Of a stretch of 12,995 nt of DNA, positions 1 to 7,108 are shown piece after piece. Where the stretch lies: NCBI GenBank assembly GCA_020024735.1, contig JAHHTI010000024.1, positions 1 to 12,995 on the forward strand, given 5' to 3'. The DNA comes from Mycoplasmataceae bacterium (GTDB lineage Bacteria > Bacillota_I > Bacilli_A > Mycoplasmatales > Mycoplasmoidaceae). Position numbers and translations under genes: made by a program. The notes beneath the pieces are model-generated. The model worked only from the letters and a program-made list of their open reading frames with translations. It ran no database searches and was not told where the DNA came from. Position 1 is the first letter of the stretch. Every line of letters begins with the position of its first letter.

Positions 1-38
1 ATTCAGGTAGATATATTGTTGAGTTAGGAAAGATCAAA

Positions 39-293
39 ATGAGTAAGTCAGAAATCCAGGAAATTAAAGAAAGTGTCGAAGGCATTAAAACAGAAATGAC
101 TAAATTGGCAGAAATAGTTGCTAATGGTTTTAAGGCAACTACAAATGAATTTGCTAAAGTAAATTCTAGATTAGATAATCTAGAAAAAGATGTCGGTGTA
201 TTAAAAGAAGATGTTAAGGTATTAAAAACTGATGTTGCTGCTATTAAATCTTGTCCAACTATTCAAAGAGAATTAAATACATTACAAAAGTAA
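39..293 (+). CDS. Small coiled-coil protein (DUF16-like in style), hypothetical
   Basis: An 84-residue acidic/basic protein with no signal peptide or membrane segment, so probably cytoplasmic. A ribosome binding site AGGAAAG (26-32) lies 6 nt before the ATG and fixes the start. From about residue 25 it has heptad spacing of Val/Leu/Ile, and residues 48-68 are three near-identical heptads (LEKDVGV, LKEDVKV, LKTDVAA), a strong sign of a parallel coiled coil and of self- or partner-assembly. The pattern resembles the C-terminal coiled coils of the repetitive DUF16 proteins of M. pneumoniae, but I cannot show homology, because any simple coiled coil would look similar. It ends in TAA and is followed by a terminator-like hairpin, so it appears to be the last gene of its transcript. 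Function unknown. Confidence 0.8.
   Translation: MSKSEIQEIKESVEGIKTEMTKLAEIVANGFKATTNEFAKVNSRLDNLEKDVGVLKEDVKVLKTDVAAIKSCPTIQRELNTLQK
180..242 (+). repeat. Three 21-bp tandem repeat units inside the coiled-coil gene
   Basis: Units at 180-200, 201-221 and 222-242 each encode one heptad of the form Leu/Lys-rich, Asp-Val, small residue. The units share the TTAAAA and GATGT cores and diverge elsewhere, so they are degenerate rather than identical. The period is exactly in frame, so gain or loss of a unit would lengthen or shorten the coiled coil without a frameshift. Confidence 0.7.
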
Positions 294-315
294 TTCTTGA
301 TTATCTTTAATAATT

Positions 316-357
316 AATCATTTATTCTACACTAGAGTTAAGTGATTATTTTTTTAT
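316..357 (+). terminator. Rho-independent-type terminator after the coiled-coil gene
   Basis: The stem is AATCATTTA (316-324) pairing with TAAGTGATT (339-347) through one G-T wobble, with a 14-nt loop. It is followed by a T-rich run at 349-355. It sits 23 nt after the stop at 293, as expected for the end of that transcript. Confidence 0.65.
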
Positions 358-509
358 ATCTTGGTTATTATTCTCATAAGGACTACTTCTAAAGCTTCAA
401 ACAATCTTATGTTTATATTACTTACGATGATCAATTTAGGCAGTTTCTTCATTTTTAAAAAAATTATCTTCCTTCAATTTTGAAAAAAAATAAAAATTTT
501 TTAGTGATT

Positions 510-537
510 TTGCAAAAAAACAGCACTTACATATATG
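510..537 (+). promoter_or_regulatory. Probable promoter of the ACP operon
   Basis: A -35-like TTGCAA (510-515) is followed after 16 nt by a -10-like TATATG (532-537). Transcription would start near 543, leaving a leader of roughly 75 nt before the ATG at 619. Both hexamers deviate from consensus and the region is AT-rich, so this is a moderate-confidence reading. Confidence 0.4.
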
Positions 538-538
538 G

Positions 539-588
539 AGAGATAATTAGTTTTCTATAAGAACAATATCAATAGAAAAATCATCTCT
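539..588 (+). promoter_or_regulatory. Long imperfect hairpin/inverted repeat in the operon leader
   Basis: Outer arms AGAGAT (539-544) and ATCTCT (583-588) and inner arms TTTTCTAT (551-558) and ATAGAAAA (572-579) are perfectly complementary. They are separated by an asymmetric internal loop (6 and 3 nt), and the apical loop is 13 nt. No U-run follows, so it is not an ordinary terminator. It lies between the predicted promoter and the ribosome binding site AAGGAG (605-610), which fits a leader structure or a protein-binding inverted repeat. Confidence 0.55.
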
Positions 589-618
589 AAAATCAAAGAT
601 ATATAAGGAGACTTATTA

Positions 619-1620
619 ATGAATTATTATATCAAGGAAATAAAAAATGAAAACAATAGACCAACAGGTTATTTTGCTTATCCGAAATTAAAAATTTTTA
701 ATGTGCATGAAGAACACGGGAGATGATTAATTGATGGTAAAATTTCAATGTATTCTGATTCAGTATTACCATACTATTCTTTCTATATGAATGTTGATAC
801 TAGTTATTTCAAAGTATCAGATATCAAATTAGAGTATGCCAATTATTATCGTACATATAGTACATACCGGATTGATGATTATAATTTTGCTTTTGCAGTT
901 AGTCTAAGTAATTCTATTCTTTACCAAACCACATGTATAGATACTCATGTTTTATTTAATTTTAGTTTTTACTTTAATCAAAATATTTTAAAGGAATTTA
1001 GTGTTAAATACAATAATGATGATGTACAACGTTTAGTATTGCAATTAAATCAAGTAAACATTGAAGCTTATCATTACTTTACTAATACTTTTGTTCTTAA
1101 CTATGATAAGCAATATTTTGAAAATTACGGAGAAACAACAACCAACATTGGTTTTAAAGTACCTAATTATTTATACCTTTCATCTCCTATAGATAATTTA
1201 GTAATCATAGATTTAAATCGTGAGCGTCAATTAAGAATCAAACAAATGAAAATTAATCTGAAATACCAGATAGGAAATGAAGAAACTTGAAATGAATATG
1301 AAGAAAAAATAGAAGAGTTAGTTTATTATGGAAAAAGCATTCCAATTACTTTACCTTATTCCTATAATTTCAATCCTAAATCTAAGACTTTTGAAAGAAC
1401 TACTTTTAATGGTCACAAAGGTTTCTACATCCCTTACATTAGTAAAGGATTTATTGAAATTCAATTTGTAATGGATACGGAAAATGAGGATAAGAAAGTA
1501 GTGATTAATCGAGAGTTTAGTTTTACTGATAACACTTATGATCAAGCTCTTAATACCTTACATTGTAATGCTTATACAAAGAGTTTAAAAAAATTTGAGG
1601 AGGTTAGATATGGAAAATAG
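619..1620 (+). CDS. Conserved-looking hypothetical protein, first gene of the ACP operon (MG285-type by position)
   Basis: A 333-residue protein read through two in-frame TGA (Trp) codons at 724-726 and 1288-1290, starting at an ATG with AAGGAG (605-610) upstream. It has no signal peptide or membrane helix. It is rich in Tyr, Phe and Asn, with many short alternating hydrophobic stretches, which suggests mostly beta structure. I recognise no catalytic motif. Its stop codon overlaps the start of the next gene by 11 nt, so the two are almost certainly translationally coupled, and an acyl carrier protein follows. From memory, an uncharacterised gene of similar size (MG285/MPN404) precedes a small membrane protein and an ACP in the M. 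genitalium/M. pneumoniae lineage, and the order here fits. Function unknown. Confidence 0.85.
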
Positions 1621-2107
1621 AAAAAAATGAATTAGTATTGGAGCTGCCATATTAGCATTGCTAGTAACAGTCGCTTTCTTTTTACCATTGTTTTTTAATT
1701 ACCAATCAAAATTAACCAACAATACTAACATAAATCCTAATGCGCAAGCTTTCTTTAGCAATCGAGATATTAATGAAAAAGAAGGAATAAAGTTTAATAT
1801 CGTGGAAAAAATTGACAATGAGTTGTTATTACAAAATTTAACAAATTATACAACCTATGCGAAGCCTAATGAAATTCAATTTGATGAACAACAAATTAAA
1901 CAGAACATCACAAGTTTATTAAAAACAGAAATCTTAAAGAGACAAAAATTTTTAAGTGAAAAAAATCTTTACCTACAGGTTAGATATGCCCTTAGTGATA
2001 AGTTAAATTTACTCCTAGATCTTCGGTGAACGGATAAAATTTCTTGTACTACTTTTTATTTTGATAGAGTAAAATTGAATATATCAACGATAAAACAAAA
2101 TAGTTAA
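1610..2107 (+). CDS. Single-pass membrane-anchored hypothetical protein (MG286-type by position)
   Basis: A 165-residue protein with TGA-Trp at 1628-1630 (residue 7) and 2027-2029. The ATG overlaps the end of the preceding gene by 11 nt and has a strong GAGGAGG ribosome binding site at 1597-1603 inside that gene. Residues 1-6 are basic (MENRKK). Residues 7-30 form one hydrophobic helix with no cleavage site or lipobox, so this is a signal anchor with about 135 residues outside the cell. The outer part is polar and Asn/Lys/Gln-rich with no Cys except one near the C-terminus. The stop is TAA, and its last two bases belong to the ribosome binding site (AAGGA, 2106-2110) of the ACP gene downstream. 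Not recognised beyond gene order. It may act with its neighbours at the membrane. Confidence 0.85.
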
Positions 2108-2116
2108 GGATTAATT

Positions 2117-2353
2117 ATGGCATTAAATAAAATAGAACAAGCAATTAAAGAAGTATGTGGTGATGAAAAGATTAATATTGATTTTTCTCATCCTGATGCA
2201 ACATTAAAAAGTTTAAAGATTGACTCGTTAGCTGCAATGAACATTATTATGAAAATTGAAGATAAACTAGCAGTAAGATTAGATGATGAAAAATTATTAT
2301 CAATTAAAACCTTAGGTGATTTAATTGAAGCATTCAATAAAAAAATTCAATAG
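2117..2353 (+). CDS. acpP: Acyl carrier protein
   Basis: A 78-residue acidic helical protein of normal ACP length. The motif LKIDSLAAMNIIMKIEDKL carries Asp36-Ser37-Leu38, the DSL signature whose Ser takes the 4'-phosphopantetheine arm from holo-ACP synthase. Downstream acidic helices (Glu48-Asp49, Asp56-Asp57-Glu58) match the surface that carrier-protein partners recognise. It starts 9 nt after the stop of the membrane gene, with AAGGA at 2106-2110. Many mollicutes lack a complete fatty-acid synthesis pathway and import lipids, so its likely role is acyl handling for phospholipid or glycolipid assembly or another acyl transfer. No synthase or ACP-specific acyltransferase is present in the window. 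The family call is firm and the role is inferred. Confidence 0.93.
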   Translation: MALNKIEQAIKEVCGDEKINIDFSHPDATLKSLKIDSLAAMNIIMKIEDKLAVRLDDEKLLSIKTLGDLIEAFNKKIQ

Positions 2354-2385
2354 TTTTTCACCATTGAATTTCTCATTAATTTTTT
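2337..2385. terminator. Bidirectional terminator between acpP and rpsT
   Basis: AAATTCAAT (2343-2351) pairs perfectly with ATTGAATTT (2363-2371), with an 11-nt loop. The left arm overlaps the last codons of acpP. On the minus strand the hairpin is followed directly by a long T-run (complement of the A-run at 2339-2345), an excellent terminator for rpsT. On the plus strand the T-run comes 9 nt later (from about 2379), which is weaker. One hairpin therefore serves two convergent transcripts. Confidence 0.75.
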
Positions 2386-2400
2386 TAATATAAATTAAAA

Positions 2401-2634
2401 CTATTTTTTATTAACAGCTTTTGCGGTTCTTGATTTAATTCTGTTTGCTTTATTTCTGTGAATCTTGTTAGTTTTAGCTAACTTATCAGATTTTGAGTAA
2501 ACATCATCTAAACCTTTTTTAGTTGTTCTAGTCTTTTTTACAGTAGTTCTAAGGTCAGATCTTTGTGCATGATTTTGTTTTCTAACCTTTTCGTTTTTTC
2601 TAAGACTTTTTTCTTTTGAATCAATATTTGCCAT
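2401..2634 (-). CDS. rpsT: 30S ribosomal protein S20
   Basis: A 77-residue, strongly basic protein. The N-terminal MANIDSKEKSLRKNEKVRKQN and C-terminal IHRNKANRIKSRTAKAVNK are the typical S20 ends (MANIKS...R.NEK.R..N and IHKNKAARKKSRL.K), and the length is normal for S20. S20 binds 16S rRNA in the body of the small subunit and assembles early. The ribosome binding site TGAGGTT (plus-strand AACCTCA, 2638-2644) supports the start, and a -10 box lies 26 nt further up. It contains no TGA codon. From memory, rpsT sits just before the MG364-fmt-MG366 genes in M. genitalium, as here, although in this window it is on the opposite strand from them. Confidence 0.93.
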   Translation of the reverse strand: MANIDSKEKSLRKNEKVRKQNHAQRSDLRTTVKKTRTTKKGLDDVYSKSDKLAKTNKIHRNKANRIKSRTAKAVNKK

Positions 2635-2660
2635 TATAACCTCATGTAAATAACATTAAG

Positions 2661-2666
2661 ATTATA
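2661..2666 (-). promoter_or_regulatory. -10 element of the rpsT promoter
   Basis: On the minus strand this reads TATAAT, a perfect -10 box, 26 nt before the rpsT ATG. No good -35 hexamer is seen at 16-18 nt, which is common in mycoplasmas. The surrounding ATTATATAAT (2661-2670) is a palindrome, so the direction rests on the gene position. Confidence 0.5.
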
Positions 2667-2778
2667 TAATATTTTAGAATATTTTCATATTAATTGTCTA
2701 TTTTGTATCTTTAGAAGGTTAAATTACAATTTAAAATAGTGGTTTTTGTTGTGTGAAAAAAATCATCAAATAGTTTAA

Positions 2779-3117
2779 TTATTTTCCATTATTGAATGGT
2801 GATATTTCTGTAATGTAATCTGGTAATTCACAAAAACCACAACAATAAACAATTTCAGTCTCACTAGCAGTTCGTCATGTTGGTTTTTGTTTTACATAGA
2901 TTAAATAAATGATAGCGCCAATACAAAAAGTAATGATGAATAATAAAATGAAAATAAATCAATTCACCTTATTTTCTAATATTTCAGTTTTTGTATTAAC
3001 TTTTTTAACAGTTTTTGCTCTAGAATATTTCTTGCAATTATCACAGTAAACTTTTTTATATTCACGTTCATAGACTGAGACAGTTTTGGAACTTTTTACA
3101 ATAGGTTCTTTTGCCAT
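2779..3117 (-). CDS. Small membrane protein with Cys-x-x-Cys motifs on both sides of its membrane segment
   Basis: A 112-residue protein under code 4, with two TGA codons giving Trp53 and Trp81. The start has AAAGGA (plus-strand 3123-3128) 5 nt upstream and a good promoter beyond that. A basic N-terminal part carries Cys25-x-x-Cys28 (YCDNCKKY) within a Lys-rich stretch. One strongly hydrophobic helix covers about residues 53-75. The C-terminal part carries Cys92-Cys93-x-x-Cys96 (YCCGFCELP). Each motif looks like half of a zinc ribbon or a redox pair, and the helix between them should put them on opposite sides of the membrane. I do not recognise the family. It is not ribosomal protein L32, the small Cys-pair protein one might expect beside rpsT. 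rpsT follows 144 nt downstream on the same strand and could be partly co-transcribed. Confidence 0.8.
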
Positions 3118-3149
3118 ATTTATCCTTTCCCTAGATTAGCAATATTAAC

Positions 3150-3177
3150 ATTATATGTTGTCATTGATTAATAGCAA
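3150..3177 (-). promoter_or_regulatory. Promoter of the Cys-motif membrane protein gene
   Basis: On the minus strand: TTGCTA (plus-strand 3172-3177), a 16-nt spacer, then a perfect TATAAT (plus-strand 3150-3155), about 32 nt before the ATG at 3117. It diverges from the plus-strand promoter at 3264-3291 across a roughly 85-nt spacer with no other clear signal. Confidence 0.6.
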
Positions 3178-3263
3178 ATTATTTTACTCTAAAAGCAAGA
3201 AGAGACTTTAATGTTTTAGTATGACTGATGGATTATAATATAGGTGAAAAGTGAATGGGATTA

Positions 3264-3291
3264 TTGACTAATGACTTAAATTATATATAAT
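3264..3291 (+). promoter_or_regulatory. Promoter of the hypothetical protein-fmt operon
   Basis: TTGACT (3264-3269), a 16-nt spacer and TATAAT (3286-3291) make a near-consensus sigma-70-type promoter. The leader to the ATG at 3318 is short (about 20 nt) and contains the AAAGGA ribosome binding site (3307-3312). This is the best-formed promoter in the window. Confidence 0.7.
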
Positions 3292-3317
3292 TTATTTATT
3301 GTTAACAAAGGATAAAG

Positions 3318-4004
3318 ATGAAACCAGAGTTTTTCTCATTAATGTTAATTTTAATTATCCCATTTGGGATATTTTTGTATTTTAGAAACAAAAAGAAGAA
3401 AGAACAAGAATCTTTAGTTGTTGGTAACCGTAAAGAAAGAAAAGACGAAGTATGAACTGTTGTGAAAAAGTTTCTTAAAGAAAACAATGAATTAGGAAAA
3501 GAAATTCTACAAATGTTTCCAGCAAGAAAAAGAGATGAAAATGATGTCACTAATATGACTAAAGAACAAAAGGAAGCATATAAGAAAAAGAAACAAGCTG
3601 AAAAAGCAGCACGTAAAGCTGATCCTGCTTTAGCTAAACAATACAAGGAAGAAAAAAAGAAAAATAAGAAAGCTCGTCAACCTGAAGAATGATTTATTTA
3701 TTTTCAAACTTGAAATTCGAGAACTAAAGAAATTGATGAACCAAGAATTTTAGCAGTTGAAATTAGATATGTAAGAATTGATAAGAAAAAAACAGAAAGA
3801 AAAGTAATTGTTAAAGGTTTAGCTGATTTCAACCAAGAATTTGAATGAATTAAACCTTTAAAAGAAAAACAAGATAAAATAATTGACAAACAAACTAGAA
3901 TTAATGAAGCTAAAAAGCAAAGAGTTTTGGAACAAAAGAAAAAGAAAGAAGAAAAGCTAGCTGCCAAGAAAGCTGCTAAAGAAAATCAAAACCAAGGTGA
4001 GTAA
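3318..4004 (+). CDS. Lys-rich membrane-anchored hypothetical protein (MG364/MPN542-type by position)
   Basis: A 228-residue protein read through TGA-Trp at residues 46, 125, 132 and 174. AAAGGA lies 5 nt before the ATG. A hydrophobic N-terminal helix (about residues 5-22) is followed by a basic stop-transfer run (RNKKKK), so the bulk should be cytoplasmic, tethered to the inner face. Residues about 75-123 and 176-228 are highly charged Lys/Glu/Ala helices, probably coiled coil. A more globular part (about 125-174, WFIYFQTW to FEWIKPL) lies between them. No enzymatic motif is visible. The downstream fmt starts 2 nt after the stop, and its ribosome binding site lies in this gene's last codons, so the two are coupled. 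Gene order matches the uncharacterised gene before fmt in M. genitalium and M. pneumoniae (from memory). Function unknown. Confidence 0.85.
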
Positions 4005-4006
4005 AG

Positions 4007-4939
4007 ATGCAACGAGTAGTATTTTTTGGTACTCCTAAAATCGCTAAAATTGTTTTATCTGAAATTTATTGTTCACCCAACATTGAAGTAGTTGGAGTTT
4101 TTTGTCAACCTGATAAGATGATGGATCGTAAGGGAAAAATTATTTATGGAGAAGTAAAGCAATTTGCTTTAGATAATAATCTTCCTTTATTTCAACCAGA
4201 AAATATTAATCATGATTTTGATAATTTAGTTGCTTTAAAACCAGACATTATTATTACTTGTGCTTATGGACAATTTATTGGTGAAAAAATATTATCCTTA
4301 CCCAAATATAAATGTATAAATTTTCATGCCTCTTTATTACCTTGTTTAAGAGGAGGAGCACCGATTCACTGAGCAATTATTAATGGGTACTCTCAAACCG
4401 GATGAACATTAATGTTTATGGAAAAGAAAATGGATGCTGGTAATATTATTAAAAAATATCCGATTGATATTTCATTAACCGATACTTACACCACTCTTTA
4501 TGATAAATTATGCGGGATGATTCCAGATATTATCAAAAATGACTTAATGTCATTATTTGATGATAATTTACAAGGGGTTGTACAAAATGAAGCAGAAGTA
4601 ACCTTTGGTTATAATATCAAGAAAGAAGAAACATATATAGATTTTTATAAACCTGCCCTTGTTATCTATAATCTTATTCGTGGTTTAAATGATAAACCTG
4701 TAGCACGATGTGTTTATCATCATGAAGAAATTAAAATTTATGAAGCTTGTATAATCAAGGAAAATAATAGTGTTGCTTCTGGAACAATTTTAGACATTAG
4801 TAAGCATGGAATAAAAGTGGCAACTGGTGAAGAAAGTCTTTTAATCACTAAGTTGCAGTTACCTTCAAAAAAAGTTATGGAAGTCAAAGACTTGATTAAT
4901 GGTCACCACCCTTTTAAAATAGGTGAGATTATCGAATAA
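4007..4939 (+). CDS. fmt: Methionyl-tRNA formyltransferase
   Basis: A 310-residue protein, the usual length for Fmt, read through TGA-Trp at residues 122 and 133. It transfers a formyl group from 10-formyltetrahydrofolate to Met-tRNA(fMet) for bacterial initiation. The N-terminal Rossmann-type hydrolase domain starts RVVFFGTP. The active site is clear: Asn105-Phe-His107 in INFHASLLP, the RGGAPIHWAI segment, and Asp143 in KMDAGNI, matching the family's catalytic Asn/His/Asp. The C-terminal part (about 205-310) fits the OB-like tRNA-binding domain, including KLQLPSKKVMEVKDLINGHHPFKIGE. It lies 2 nt after the previous gene, with ribosome binding site AAGGTGA (3994-4000). Intact, so the lineage probably still formylates its initiator tRNA. 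Confidence 0.97.
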
Positions 4940-4945
4940 AATTGC

Positions 4946-4988
4946 TTACTAAAATAAATGTTGATTTGATTAATAAGTTTTTTAGTAA
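4946..4988. promoter_or_regulatory. Inverted repeat between fmt and the phosphatase-fold gene
   Basis: TTACTAAAA (4946-4954) and TTTTAGTAA (4980-4988) are perfect complements separated by 25 nt. The plus-strand RNA would form a 9-bp stem, but AATAAAC rather than a U-run follows, so it is a poor terminator for fmt. The right arm overlaps the predicted -10 box (4986-4991) of the next gene, so a role as an operator or mRNA-end structure is possible. Confidence 0.5.
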
Positions 4989-4991
4989 AAT
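4986..4991 (+). promoter_or_regulatory. -10 element giving a probable leaderless start for the gene at 4998
   Basis: TAAAAT (4986-4991), one mismatch from TATAAT, ends 6 nt before the ATG at 4998. Transcription from it would begin at or within a base or two of the start codon. No Shine-Dalgarno-like sequence precedes this ATG. Upstream TTGATT hexamers (4961-4966 and 4966-4971) are at imperfect spacing (19 or 14 nt), so -35 support is weak. Confidence 0.4.
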
Positions 4992-4997
4992 AAACAT

Positions 4998-7007
4998 ATG
5001 GATTCCAAATTCAAGCAAAAAAAGAATTTAATTTTTGCCACAATAATTCAAATCCTTTTCATTCTATCAACAGTAGCAACTGTGTGTATCTACTTTTATA
5101 TCGAACCTTTTCCTGAAAAGTCTGTTTTTGATCAATTAGATGCTGATATGATAGCTAATGGAGAATTAACCTCTCTTGCCTTGATTTATTCTTTTGTGGG
5201 TTTAACTGTTATCTTAGCTATTGTTAACCTTATCTTTATTATCATTACGTGTTATCGAATTTTTGCAGTGAAACTTTTAGAAGATTTGCAGAACAATTAC
5301 AAAAAATCGTTTGCATGAGCAATTGTTAAAACTTTCATTTTTGCAATTTTCTATACTTTGTTTGGTATCTTTTTACTACCTTACTTATGATATTTATACT
5401 ATAAGGACGAGATAGGGTATTATGTAATTTGTGTTTCAAAACACTTACATAAAAATAGCGCCAAAAAATCTGCTACTTTATTAGTGACTTCTATTTTAGG
5501 AAGTGTTATGACTCTTTCATCACTAGGAGTTGCTTTTACCTTTTTACCTTTAAAAACTGGTAATCAATTAATGTCAAAAGAATCAGTGACTAAAGCCACA
5601 ACCTTATCTAATAACCATCCTAATGTCATTCAATTCTATTTTGATCGAGCTCAAGGGGTCGCTTGAAATATGATATTACAAATTGACTTTCTTTTAAATG
5701 GGCAAGATTCTTTTATTTATAATTTCCCTGAATTCACTTCCTACCTTAACACCATCACACTTTCTTCGATAACTAAATGTTCTAATCCGGTGATTTATTC
5801 TGGTGCATATTATGCGGCTTATGTTAAAGAATTTGGAAAGACTAATACTTTTAGTACTACGCCTAATAACCAATTATCTCTAAATGACTGATATTTTAAC
5901 GCTTTAAAAAACGAATGTGAAATGTATATGGAACAAGGAATAAAAAATATTAGTATTTGTAATGCTCCGTTTTTTGGTAGTTATCCAGATTTTAATACCC
6001 ATGATAGTTCTTGTGGCAATATGTATTTATTACAAAAGAAATTTAATGAAGCCGGGATGAATAATGTCTCTACCACTACGAATGCTAAGATTGCTGAAGT
6101 TAAAGGTAATTTTAATTTATCAGCCCTTGATAATCCTTTTAGAAATAATGAATATGTGATGTATAACCTTCCTCATTGATTAAAGTGTTTAAATACAGGT
6201 AGTGGTAGTTTTCTTCAATTCTTTAGTCAACAAACTCATGAAACATATGTTTATCGAGATGCTAACGGGAAAGTGGTTTCTTCAGCTGACCAAGAAACTT
6301 TCTTTGCATCTATGTATACTGCCTTAAAGGAAGTCCAAAAAACTTTAATGCGATTAAAAAGTGAACCATATTATAACAACTTTGGTACATCTATTGGAAG
6401 TGTCTATGACTATACATTGATTTATATTATTTCTGATCATGGTTTTTCTTTTACTAAAGATCTTAGCACTTATAAAGATATGCTAGATTATTTATCTTCA
6501 CAAAACTTAATTACTCCAGAACAAATATTATCCTTATTGAACTTTGATAATTATGTTTATAATCCTGTGATGATGATTAAACCTTTTAAATATAATTATC
6601 GTGGAGAAGTAATTCACAATCAAACTGCTTTTGATTTTAATGTGGATCAAATTGTTACCTTAGCTGATTTACAAAGAATTGTTGAAATTTATTTAAATGA
6701 ATACAATGGTACTAATACAACATCAAGAATTGTGAATACTGATTTACTAAATAAAATTGAAAACCAAGGAATTAAGGATATTTTAATCGGAGAAACCTTG
6801 TTATATCCACTAAGTACTGAATTTAATTCTATTCAAGCTAAAAAATTCACTAATCGTCAAGTTTATTATGCTTTTCCTTCTTCATGAAGATTTCGAGGTA
6901 ATCAAAAAAGTTTTCAAATTATACGTATGGGATATTTTAAGATGAATCCTGCTAATACTTCTATTTTCAATAACAATAATTTCCAAAGATTCAATATTAA
7001 TAAGTAA
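4998..7007 (+). CDS. Polytopic membrane protein with alkaline phosphatase/sulfatase-superfamily outer domain (MG366/MPN544-type by position)
   Basis: A 669-residue protein read through six TGA-Trp codons. Four membrane helices lie at about residues 10-35, 59-83, 107-133 and 159-184, followed by a large domain expected outside the cell. That layout is shared with lipoteichoic-acid synthase-like and phosphoethanolamine-transferase-like enzymes. The domain opens with PNVIQFYFDRAQG, where Asp216 is in the place of the first metal ligand. Residues 259-269 (TKCSNPVIYSG) align by spacing with the family's Thr-x-Pro-Ser...Thr-Gly nucleophile segment, which makes Thr259 the candidate nucleophile. ISDHG (Asp480-His481-Gly482) is the family's most typical metal-binding motif. 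A VTLADLQRIVEIYL segment follows, like the vsl.Dl.pTil tail. The substrate is unknown; a lipid head group is plausible. The first 180 residues match no known catalytic part. No ribosome binding site is present; see the leaderless-start entry. Confidence 0.85.
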
Positions 7008-7013
7008 GAATTA

Positions 7014-7031
7014 GTTTTGACAGTTTTGACA
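7014..7031 (+). repeat. Perfect tandem 9-bp repeat containing two TTGACA hexamers
   Basis: GTTTTGACA occurs at 7014-7022 and again at 7023-7031. Each copy contains the consensus -35 hexamer TTGACA, but no -10-like hexamer stands 16-18 nt further on. It lies 7 nt after the stop of the phosphatase-fold gene. It could be an abandoned promoter or a protein-binding site, or it could be chance. Confidence 0.45.
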
Positions 7032-7108
7032 TTTTAAATTTTCATTAATTTTTGGATTCTTTTCTTTTTCTATTTTTTGCTTGGTAAAGTTAAAGAAATT
7101 AGTCGTTT

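Larger units (their letters stand above)
358..618. other. Gene-free stretch with upstream promoter and leader hairpin
   Basis: I see no supportable gene in these 261 bases. A 32-codon ATG-to-TAA frame exists on the minus strand (354-452) but has no ribosome binding site at a usable distance. The right-hand third holds a probable promoter and an inverted repeat for the operon that starts at 619, described separately. The remainder is AT-rich with A and T runs (about 456-500). Confidence 0.5.

Noticed and set aside
354..452. A 32-codon minus-strand frame starting with ATG
   Set aside because: The only GAAGGAAG-like site is about 15 nt from the ATG, too far. The length is within chance and the composition shows no family trait.
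1351..1545. A minus-strand open frame of 64 codons inside the gene at 619-1620
   Set aside because: Shadow of a well-supported plus-strand gene. The same reasoning removes minus-strand frames at 3302-3646, 3704-3967, 7099-7338, 9181-9486 and 10132-10545 and plus-strand frames at 9639-9827 and 11256-11438.
2739..2840. An 11-bp inverted repeat, GTGGTTTTTGT and ACAAAAACCAC
   Set aside because: One arm lies in the coding end of the Cys-motif gene and the arms are 80 nt apart. The low-complexity A/T content makes this likely chance, and no T-run follows in a useful place.
2779..3117. Ribosomal protein L32 (rpmF), suggested by Cys pairs beside rpsT
   Set aside because: It is twice the usual length, has a membrane helix between the Cys pairs and lacks the L32 N-terminal AVPKRR-type sequence.
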